Assembly: GCA_964512045.1 (NCBI GenBank)
Contig: CAZEJK010000091.1
Coordinates: 1 to 18,858 of the forward strand
Reading direction: 5' to 3'
Source of the DNA: CAZEJK01 sp964512045
GTDB taxonomy: Bacteria > Acidobacteriota > Thermoanaerobaculia > Thermoanaerobaculales > Sulfomarinibacteraceae
Length of the DNA: 18,858 nucleotides
Positions 1 through 6,105 of this stretch are shown piece after piece (positions within the stretch are counted from its first letter, which is position 1; the number at the start of each line of letters is the position of its first letter). The notes beneath the pieces are model-generated. The model was not told the DNA's origin. It was given only the letters and a program-made list of their open reading frames with translations, and ran no database searches. The translations under genes and the position numbers were made by a program.

Positions 1-30
1 TGAACGGTCCTTCGGCACCGCCCTTCAGCA

Positions 31-2478
31 TCAATCGCCGGTGGCGCCGCTCTCCCTGTCCGCCTCGAGCTCGAGACGGAGCAAGCCACCCGGGGGAAGA
101 AGGCCCTCAGCGCAGCGGGCATTCGGAGAAGCGGCGCCGAAGAGGGCCGCGACGGCCTCGTCGGTGCTTGAGAACAGGCACGCCCGGTAGTGACCCGGGG
201 CGAGCTGGGGTATCCTCGCCCGGTCGCTCGCGGGGTCCAGCCCGACGCCGACGAAGCGCGCCCAGCCGAGGAGCTCGGACGGCGGCAGCGGCAGGCCGTC
301 GACCCACGCCAACCACCCACCGCGGGGTCGCTCCGCCGCCGGGTCCGTCACCGGCGCCGCGCGCCGCACCTCGATCTCGAGGGTTCCGCCAACCGTGACC
401 GGGAGGATGACGTCGGCGACGGAACCCTCGCCGAGCTCCACCAGGCATACCGTGAGCGCATAGGGCGGCGGCGCCACGATGGCATGGGCGCGGGTGGCCC
501 GGTGCGGCAGCACGAGCCGGAACCTGCCATCGGCATCGGTGACCGCGGACTCGCTGGCGGACCGCGTCAGGCTGTCCCAGTCGGTGGTCATCGTCACCCG
601 TGCACCGACGACCGGCCGGCCGTCGCCGACCACGGTCCCGGTCACCTCACGTCGCTCGAGCAGCTGAAGCACCACGGGATCGGCCGTACCCCGTGCCGGG
701 ATCTCGACCTGGGTGTGCGCGGACTGCCGGGCTCCGTCGTCGGGGCCCTCGCGAGCGGCGAGCCACACCGGACCGGGCGTGATACCACGGAAGAGGAAGG
801 TCCCGTCCTCCTCGGACTGCCGGGACGTGAGCGGAAGAAGGTCGACGTCGAGCATGGTGATCGTCGCACCCTCGACCGTCTGACCGCCCTCGTCGATCAC
901 GACGCCGCGAGCCCCACTGTCGGGTATGCGCAGCTCGACCTCGCTGCAGCCACCGTCTCCTTCCTCAACCTCCACGTCGCGAAGGACGGCATCGAGGCCC
1001 GTCTCCGGGTCCCGCACCTGGACGGTCCACGAACCCGATCGGGGGAGCAGGCCGGCGAACCGCCCGTCCTCGTCCGCCTGAAGGTGCGCGCCAGGGCTGG
1101 CGCCGGCTCCGCCGAAGTGGACGGAGCCTTGCACCGGCAGGTCCCCGGAGCGCACCGTGCCGCACACCTCGACCACCTGGACCTCCAGCAGCACGAACGG
1201 CGACTGTGGCCGCACCTCGATCTCCCGGGTCAGCAAAGCGCCCTGGGCGGCTCGAACGGTCACCTCCACGAGACCCGGCGCCAGACCCGGGATGATCACC
1301 GAACCGTCCAGCGGAACAGCAAGGTCAAACAGCAGTGGCCGCTCGAGGGCGCTCGTGGGGGGAAGGCCCTGGAGCCTCCAGGGCGCCCCCTCGGGTGCGG
1401 TGGGCGGCGCCACTTGCACCTCGAGGTCGACCGGTCTCTCCAGAACAACGAGCTGGGTGATCTGGGTCTCGTCGCCCTCATACACCGGCAGGGGCCCGAC
1501 GCTGGTCGGCAGGAAGCCCGGCTGCTCCGCCGTCACGACGTAGCTGCCCGCACCGAGGCCATCGAGGACGAAGTACCCGCGGTCGTCGGGCCGTGTGGTC
1601 CGGCGCTGGGCGGCCCGTCGGGTCATGTCGTCCGCCGACGGCGGCGCCATTGCCAGCGACGGAGCGGGCTCGAGGGTGATCGTGCACGACGAGGGCTCCG
1701 CCGGTCCCTCCACCGTGAGGACGCGGCCGAGCACCGATCCGCCCGGCACCAGGGTCACGGTTCCCAGGTTCCGTGTCACACCCGGCGTCAGCTCCTGCCG
1801 CGGCACGAGCACGGAGGCGAAGCCCTCGGACCGTAGCCGGACATCGACAGTAGTGGCAGGAAGGCTGCAGCGAAAGGCCATCTCCACCACCGGGCACCGG
1901 GCCTCCCCACGCGGGTCAGCCTCCACCACAACCTGCTCGAAGGTGGGGCCGCTCGCCTCGCCGATCTGCTCACGCTCGACCGAGGCCGACCCGTGAAACT
2001 CCACCAGGATCTCCTGGGGAGCGGGCGCCCGCGCCGGCGTCTCGACCCGCCCGGAGATCGCCGCCCGCGGCCAGGCAACCACCTCGGCCCGACCACTCTC
2101 GTCGCTCGCCATCACCGTCGTCGGTGCGGCCCACCACGACGGGGTCGTCAACGTCGCCGTCCACAGGCTCCCAGATGGAAGCTCGACGGTGACCGAGCCG
2201 GGCACCGTCACCTCGAGCGCCAGCTCCTCGTCGACCGCGTCGCCGCGACCGCCGGCCCAGGACAGCACCAGGCCGCCAGGGGCGGGGTCGGCGTCCTCGG
2301 GCAGGCTCAGGCTCGTTGCCGTTGCTACTGTCACGACGACCTCGACGCGACCGGTGTCGGCGGCGTCAGCCGCACCCGAAATCCCCGCCATCGCGAGCAT
2401 CGCAGCAGCCACGGTGCTCGGCAGCCAACTCCGCCTCGCCCTCACCTTGCTGCGTGCGGTAGCCAGGAGCCTGCCCAT
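31..2478 (-). CDS. Secreted protein with multiple carboxypeptidase-regulatory-like (Ig-like) repeats, 815 aa
   Basis: The N-terminus has a basic stretch (residues 1-17), a hydrophobic core and an Ala-rich cleavage region near residue 40, so the protein is probably exported. The rest is a chain of beta-sandwich units of the CarboxypepD_reg type. The clearest lie at about 140-235, 247-325 (DDRGYFVLDGLGAGSYVVTA), 436-505 (DEDGRFAGLLPRSGSWTV), 522-605 (EEDGTFLFRGITPG) and 611-695 (DADGRFRLVLP). Each has a G-x-V opening strand and a D-x-D/E-G-x-F turn. No catalytic motif was seen, so a structural, adhesive or surface role is inferred. The ATG lies one base after the stop of the upstream Cys-rich gene, and its GGAGG ribosome site lies inside the end of that gene, so the two are probably translationally coupled. 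The repeat family is well supported; the function is unknown. Confidence 0.85.
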   Translation of the reverse strand: MGRLLATARSKVRARRSWLPSTVAAAMLAMAGISGAADAADTGRVEVVVTVATATSLSLPEDADPAPGGLVLSWAGGRGDAVDEELALEVTVPGSVTVELPSGSLWTATLTTPSWWAAPTTVMASDESGRAEVVAWPRAAISGRVETPARAPAPQEILVEFHGSASVEREQIGEASGPTFEQVVVEADPRGEARCPVVEMAFRCSLPATTVDVRLRSEGFASVLVPRQELTPGVTRNLGTVTLVPGGSVLGRVLTVEGPAEPSSCTITLEPAPSLAMAPPSADDMTRRAAQRRTTRPDDRGYFVLDGLGAGSYVVTAEQPGFLPTSVGPLPVYEGDETQITQLVVLERPVDLEVQVAPPTAPEGAPWRLQGLPPTSALERPLLFDLAVPLDGSVIIPGLAPGLVEVTVRAAQGALLTREIEVRPQSPFVLLEVQVVEVCGTVRSGDLPVQGSVHFGGAGASPGAHLQADEDGRFAGLLPRSGSWTVQVRDPETGLDAVLRDVEVEEGDGGCSEVELRIPDSGARGVVIDEGGQTVEGATITMLDVDLLPLTSRQSEEDGTFLFRGITPGPVWLAAREGPDDGARQSAHTQVEIPARGTADPVVLQLLERREVTGTVVGDGRPVVGARVTMTTDWDSLTRSASESAVTDADGRFRLVLPHRATRAHAIVAPPPYALTVCLVELGEGSVADVILPVTVGGTLEIEVRRAAPVTDPAAERPRGGWLAWVDGLPLPPSELLGWARFVGVGLDPASDRARIPQLAPGHYRACLFSSTDEAVAALFGAASPNARCAEGLLPPGGLLRLELEADRESGATGD

Positions 2479-2479
2479 G

Positions 2480-2869
2480 TCAATCCTCCACGGTCAGTGC
2501 GGGACGTACCAGAGTCGTAGCCAGGTCGGCTCGCTGCGGTTGAGGGAAGGCAGCAGCGCAACCAGCCCTGTTGACCGATCCCTCGATGATGATTTGCTCG
2601 CAGAACGGTCCCCCCAGCGTGCAGTAGGTGCCCATCGGGAAGATCTGCTCCTGCGAGCAGTTGCAGCGGCCCGTGACTTCAGGCAGCACCGCCATACAGC
2701 GAGAACCCAACAACGGTATGTTCACGCACGAGTAACACTCGTAGGGCTGGTCGTAACAGCTGTACTCTATGGCGCCGACCTGTGATGGTCCCACACTCGC
2801 AACCCCTACGACTACAGACACGACACTCAGCACCACTGACGAACGCAGGCAGGATACTATCTTGTGCAT
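2480..2869 (-). CDS. Small cysteine-rich secreted protein, 129 aa, first gene of the operon
   Basis: I do not recognise a family. The chosen ATG (MHKIVSCLRSS) is followed by a long hydrophobic signal segment (VVLSVVSVVVGVASVG) with probable cleavage near VGA. The mature part of about 95 residues holds nine cysteines in spaced pairs (for example YSC, YEC, YSC, then RCNC), consistent with a disulphide-bonded extracellular protein. The 36 residues that could be added upstream are basic and overlap the promoter, and GAGG sits 8 bases before this ATG, so the shorter form is preferred. The stop is one base from the start of the 815-aa repeat protein. A second pair with the same order (Cys-rich peptide, then repeat protein) occurs at 6097-8745, so this is likely a conserved functional pairing. 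Confidence 0.75.
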   Translation of the reverse strand: MHKIVSCLRSSVVLSVVSVVVGVASVGPSQVGAIEYSCYDQPYECYSCVNIPLLGSRCMAVLPEVTGRCNCSQEQIFPMGTYCTLGGPFCEQIIIEGSVNRAGCAAAFPQPQRADLATTLVRPALTVED

Positions 2870-2894
2870 CGTTAAAACCTCTTTTTGTACTTTT

Positions 2895-2923
2895 ACCTTA
2901 CCTTTGCAGCTTGTGATTGTCAA
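2895..2923 (-). promoter_or_regulatory. Probable sigma-70 promoter for the Cys-rich/repeat-protein operon
   Basis: On the minus strand a perfect TTGACA (2918-2923) is followed by a 17-base spacer and TAAGGT (2895-2900, three of six matches to TATAAT). This places transcription start near 2888, about 20 bases before the ATG at 2869. The segment is clearly more AT-rich than its surroundings. Confidence 0.5.
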
Positions 2924-2995
2924 CCATTTTTTCATGACAGGAGGCGCCAACGTCAGATGAGCGTCCCGATTGGGCACCTACGATCAAAACCAGCG

Positions 2996-3100
2996 GAGAA
3001 AGCGTTGCTTTGGTGACCCGCTGACCGCGGCAAGGGTGCAGCAGGCTGCGCCGAAGGAACAACCATCCCGCCGTAGCGCCGGCGGACTCGTCGCCCCGGA
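2996..3100. repeat. Intergenic repeat A, copy 1
   Basis: About 105 bases that align along their whole length, at roughly three quarters identity by eye, with 4199-4302. Shared blocks include AAAGCGTT, CCCGCTGAC, GGGTGCAG and AGGCTGCGCCG, then a hairpin. In this copy the hairpin is CCGCCG-tagcgc-CGGCGG. It lies between the promoter of the minus-strand operon and repeats B and C. Confidence 0.7.
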
Positions 3101-3208
3101 TGTTCAAGGTGCTCCGACCAGGTGCACTCCATCCATCCCGTACCAAAGCGGCGTCCGGACGAGCGCCGTCTCAGCCGGTGCCATCTCCACCGATCTGTGA
3201 TGTTATCA

Positions 3209-3275
3209 CCAACGCGGCCGCGGACCGCAACCAGATGATGCTCCGGAGCTGCCGGTCCCACGGCCGCGTTGGGCG
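3209..3275. repeat. Palindromic intergenic repeat B, copy 1 (attC-like two-stem fold)
   Basis: An outer inverted repeat of 11 bases (CAACGCGGCCG / CGGCCGCGTTG) encloses an inner one (GGACCG / CGGTCC) around an unpaired centre containing CAACCAGATGATGCTCCGG. The right end reads GCGTTGGGCGTTAG, which contains GTTGGGC, a match to the integron R' core GTTRRRY. A diverged copy lies at 18776-18842, and the left half recurs at 16188-16208. No integrase gene is visible. Confidence 0.6.
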
Positions 3276-3321
3276 TTAGCGTTGAGCTCCCCCACCCACC
3301 CAATCTCACTCGCAGGAGCAA

Positions 3322-3388
3322 CGACGCCACAGCCCGGCTCCGGTCCTGGACCCGGACCCGGTCCCGACAGCCGGATCCCGGCGATAAT
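3322..3388 (+). repeat. GC-rich intergenic repeat C, copy 1
   Basis: A CCCGGACCCGG-rich stretch that would read as Gln-Pro-Gly-x-Gly-Pro-Gly repeats in one frame. Similar sequences sit at 9888-9970 (plus) and 16188-16270 (minus). It is not in a convincing gene, so it is treated as an intergenic repeat and not as coding sequence. Confidence 0.5.
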
Positions 3389-3506
3389 GCCTCGAGTTTT
3401 CGAGGATGTGGGATGTTTCAGTCCCCAAGGTGCCCTCAGCTGGCACCACGGTTCGTTGCCTCGTCCCTGGATGGCCACCTGGTAAGCTGCTAAGATACTG
3501 ACGACG

Positions 3507-3710
3507 ATGAGCCTTGAAGAGAGAAGCCAGAGGCGTCGGATGATCATGGAGACCCACCGGACGACCTCGTTTGCCGACGCCGAGGCGTGGGATCTCGAGT
3601 ACTGGCAGCGACGAACGCCAGAGGAGCGTCTGTCGGCACTGGTGGCGATTCGTCGTGATGTCCAGGCAGTGGAGACCGCAAGGACAGAAGCAGCAAGCTC
3701 GGACGGCTGA
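3507..3710 (+). CDS. Small hypothetical protein paired with a nucleotidyltransferase (antitoxin-like)
   Basis: 67 aa, highly charged and predicted helical (TSFADAEAWDLEYWQRRTPEERLSAL is the core). Small proteins with a 'TPEERL' helix often precede DUF6036-type nucleotidyltransferases; I rely on memory for that. Two starts are possible. The ATG at 3507 has no Shine-Dalgarno site and lies 11 bases after TAAGAT, so it could be nearly leaderless. The ATG at 3540 follows AGAGG and would remove 11 residues. The stop is three bases before the next gene, so the two are co-transcribed. An antitoxin or accessory role is inferred from context only. Confidence 0.65.
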   Translation: MSLEERSQRRRMIMETHRTTSFADAEAWDLEYWQRRTPEERLSALVAIRRDVQAVETARTEAASSDG

Positions 3711-3713
3711 TCG

Positions 3714-4166
3714 ATGGACACCGTACAGGACTTCGAAGACCTCCTTGCCCTGTTTGCTCGCTTCGACGTGCGGTATCTGATTGTCGGGGGACTGGCATTC
3801 ATCTTCCACGCAAAACCCAGATACACAAAGGACATGGACCTCTGGCTCGATCCGGATCCGGACAATGTTCGCAGAGCGAATCAGGCTTTGGTGGCGTTCG
3901 GCAGCCCGGAGCTCATGGCCACCGACAGCCCGGACGAGATCCTGCAGCTTGGCGTCGCGCCCAACCGCATCGACCTCTTGCGTGAGATGGAGGCTCTCGG
4001 TTTCGCCGAGGCGTGGTCACGGAGGATCAGAACTCACTACGGGGGCGCCCCGGCCAACTGGATCGATCTGGACAGCCTGATTGCCATCAAGAGCGCCATC
4101 GATCACCCCCGACATCGGGAGGACGTCCGCGTTCTCGAGGCAGTACGCCGACGGAGGAACAGCTGA
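3714..4166 (+). CDS. Nucleotidyltransferase-fold protein (DUF6036 / AbiEii-like), toxin-antitoxin type
   Basis: 150 aa. The start VRYLIVGGLAFIFHAKPRYTKDMDLWL shows the GG-x-A helix turn and the D-x-D metal motif (KDMDLW) typical of the polymerase-beta nucleotidyltransferase fold. The later stretch NRIDLL supplies the usual third-strand acidic residue, and WIDLDSLIAIKSAIDHPRHREDVRVLEAV matches the C-terminal 'I-x-x-K-x-x-x-x-R-x-K-D-x-x-D' helix of the family. Such proteins usually act in toxin-antitoxin or abortive-infection pairs as NMP- or AMP-transferases on RNA or protein; the activity here is inferred. It follows the 67-aa gene by three bases and is followed 33 bases later by repeat A copy 2. 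Confidence 0.85.
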   Translation: MDTVQDFEDLLALFARFDVRYLIVGGLAFIFHAKPRYTKDMDLWLDPDPDNVRRANQALVAFGSPELMATDSPDEILQLGVAPNRIDLLREMEALGFAEAWSRRIRTHYGGAPANWIDLDSLIAIKSAIDHPRHREDVRVLEAVRRRRNS

Positions 4167-4198
4167 GCGGTGATCCTCCCGCTTCCAGCTCGCGAAAC

Positions 4199-4302
4199 CC
4201 AAAGCGTTCCGTCGCTGGCCCGCTGACAGCGGAGAGGGTGCAGTAGGCTGCGCCGGAGGAGCGACGAGCCCACCGTAGCGTCGGCGGGCTCGTCGCCACG
4301 GA
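4199..4302. repeat. Intergenic repeat A, copy 2, with a strong hairpin
   Basis: Aligns with 2996-3100. It ends in an almost perfect hairpin at 4261-4296: GCGACGAGCCC pairs with GGGCTCGTCGC (11 base pairs), with an inner CCG/CGG pair and the loop TAGCGT. There is no T-tract, so it is not a classical intrinsic terminator, though it may stabilise the 3' end of the nucleotidyltransferase transcript. Confidence 0.7.
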
Positions 4303-4409
4303 GCCCAGGAACACGGGCACTGATTGGATCGGTTACCCTACCGGCGGCTCGCGCCGATGCTCGAGCCCACTGTACGCTCACACCACGTTCGCAACAGGAG
4401 AAATTCAAC

Positions 4410-5177
4410 ATGCGCTCGCTCCCCCGCTCCCTCGCTCTCGCCGCCACCGTCACCCTCGTCGCAAGCAGCGTCCTCGCCCAGGGCCCACCGCCCTCCGACG
4501 AGCTGCGATGGTCCCTCGGCCTCGGCGTGATCTCTTCGCCCCGCCCGTACGTCGACGCCGACAACGAGACGCAGGTCATCCCACTCGTGGAGCTGTCCTA
4601 CAAACGGTTCTACATCCGTGGCATCTCAGCGGGCTTTCATCTCGTCGACAGCGACACCTTCGAGCTCGACTTCGAGGCTCGTGCACAGTTCGGCGGCTTC
4701 GAGGAGGACGACTCGCCGTTCCTCGAGGGGATGGAGGACCGCGATGAGACCGTCGAGCTCGGGATCGTCGCCAGCCGTTCGTTCGGTCAGTGGGAGCTGC
4801 AAGGCTCTGTCCACGCCGACGCCCTCGGACGCAGCGACGGGGTCTCGGCGCGCGTCACCCTCGGCTGGAGCAAGATCTTCGGCCGTGGCAAGGCCGGGAT
4901 CTTCCCCTCGCTGGGCCTCGTCTGGCAGAACGGCGATCTGATCGACTACTACGCCGGCGTCCGCCCCGAGGAAGCCCGCCCCGGACGCCCGGCGTACACC
5001 GCCGACTCCGCAATCAACGCCGAGGCCGGCGTACGCTACTTCTACCGGTTCACCCCTCGCGTCAGCGCCCTCGTGCTCATCCAAGGCGAGCACCTTTCCG
5101 GAGAGTTCGAGGACAGCCCGATCATCGAGGACAGCTGGGGCTACTTCGCCCTCGCCGGCCTGACGTACACGTTCTGA
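4410..5177 (+). CDS. MipA/OmpV-family outer-membrane protein
   Basis: 255 aa with a signal peptide (MRSLPRSLALAATVTLVASSVLAQ, cleavage after VLA). The mature part is a string of amphipathic beta strands and ends in GLTYTF, with the terminal aromatic residue typical of outer-membrane barrels. The opening WSLGLGVISSPRPYVDADNE and VIPLVELSYKRFYIRG segments, and the C-terminal VSALVLIQGEHLSGEFEDSPIIED, resemble OmpV/MipA proteins, which form about 250-residue barrels linked to murein-enzyme scaffolding or osmotic response. AGGAG lies 9 bases before the ATG. The gene stands alone; the next plus-strand gene begins 250 bases downstream. The family call is from recognition of the pattern and length. 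Confidence 0.85.
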   Translation: MRSLPRSLALAATVTLVASSVLAQGPPPSDELRWSLGLGVISSPRPYVDADNETQVIPLVELSYKRFYIRGISAGFHLVDSDTFELDFEARAQFGGFEEDDSPFLEGMEDRDETVELGIVASRSFGQWELQGSVHADALGRSDGVSARVTLGWSKIFGRGKAGIFPSLGLVWQNGDLIDYYAGVRPEEARPGRPAYTADSAINAEAGVRYFYRFTPRVSALVLIQGEHLSGEFEDSPIIEDSWGYFALAGLTYTF

Positions 5178-5180
5178 CGC

Positions 5181-5194
5181 GCCTCCGCCGAGGC
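5181..5194. terminator. Weak hairpin after the OmpV-like gene
   Basis: GCCTC-CGCC-GAGGC begins four bases after the stop. The 5-base-pair stem has no T-run, so termination is uncertain. A second hairpin at 5259-5278 (TTCAGC/GCTGAA) follows. Apart from these two hairpins I see no gene between 5178 and 5427. Confidence 0.25.
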
Positions 5195-5427
5195 AGAGCG
5201 ACATCACGGAAGGCGTCCTCGAAGCTGACTGGGGTCGTGCTGAATGGCATTCTGCGCGTTCAGCTTTGCCATGCTGAAAAGCCGCCGGTCCGGATAATGA
5301 AGTGCCGATGAGGCCCTACAGCCAGCCCGGGAGAATCCCGATGGGAACCGCTGTGGTGGTGAACTACTCTCGGCGACGGATGATCCGATCCCACGATCCG
5401 CCCCGCGACAGCTGCGAAGGAGGCCCA

Positions 5428-6105
5428 ATGAAGATCGTCGTCACCGCATTGATCGTACTCGCCGCAGTGGTTGCCGTCGTCCTGCTGGTGGCGGCCACCG
5501 GCATGATCGAGGTGGCGGCCGACCGGCCCCACGCCGGCCTCACCGACTGGTACCTGGAGATGGCACGGGAGAGCGCCATCGAGGGCCAGCTCGCCACCAT
5601 CACCGTACCCGACCTTGGGAAGGATCGGGCCGCCGCAGCCGCTGTCGCCTACCGCGACATGTGTGCCGGTTGCCACGGAGCGCCCGGCTCCGAGCCCGGA
5701 GTGGTGGGCAAAGGACTGAACCCGAAGCCGCCGGACCTCGCCGCCGAGGACTGGTCGGAGACGGGTCACCAGGCCGAGGCCTTTTGGGTTCTGAAGCACG
5801 GTATCCGGATGACCGGCATGCCCGCCTTCGGAGTAACCCACGACGACCGCGCGATGTGGGATCTGGTGGCCTTCATGGAGCGGCTGCCCGACCTCGATGG
5901 CGCGGGCTACGCCCGCATGACGGGTGGCGCCCCCAGCGAGGGCCACAGGGGTCACGAGCACGGCACACGAGCGCCCGAGGGTAGCGAGCCCAACAACGAG
6001 GGACACGAGGGTCACGAGCACGCCGCAGCACCCCGAGAACGCGGGAGTCGATCGGCCGATCCGTGTCGACACTCTCGTCCTCTACGCCATGCCCTTCTAC
6101 TGTGA
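5428..6105 (+). CDS. Membrane-anchored monohaem c-type cytochrome with His-rich tail
   Basis: 225 aa. A single hydrophobic segment (residues 2-24) serves as signal or anchor, so the haem domain faces the periplasm. The haem-attachment motif is CAGCH (79-83) and the probable axial Met lies in MTGMPAFG (128-135), followed by a DLVAFMERLPDL helix, the standard class I cytochrome c layout. GAAGGAGG precedes the ATG by 5 bases; longer upstream starts lack this. The tail contains a duplicated GHRGHEHG / GHEGHEHA element (172-199), a probable metal-binding extension. The last about 20 residues are Arg- and Pro-rich, and the stop overlaps the convergent repeat-protein gene by 9 bases. A frame slip near the end cannot be excluded. 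The electron partner is unknown. Confidence 0.85.
   Translation: MKIVVTALIVLAAVVAVVLLVAATGMIEVAADRPHAGLTDWYLEMARESAIEGQLATITVPDLGKDRAAAAAVAYRDMCAGCHGAPGSEPGVVGKGLNPKPPDLAAEDWSETGHQAEAFWVLKHGIRMTGMPAFGVTHDDRAMWDLVAFMERLPDLDGAGYARMTGGAPSEGHRGHEHGTRAPEGSEPNNEGHEGHEHAAAPRERGSRSADPCRHSRPLRHALLL

Noticed and set aside
190..1836. 548-aa open frame on the plus strand
   Set aside because: It is antisense to the 815-aa repeat protein, Arg- and His-rich, without ribosome site or domain; a GC-driven shadow.
3441..3460. Sigma-54 promoter before the 67-aa gene (TGGCACC…TTGCC)
   Set aside because: The GG and GC elements are 16 bases apart instead of 12.
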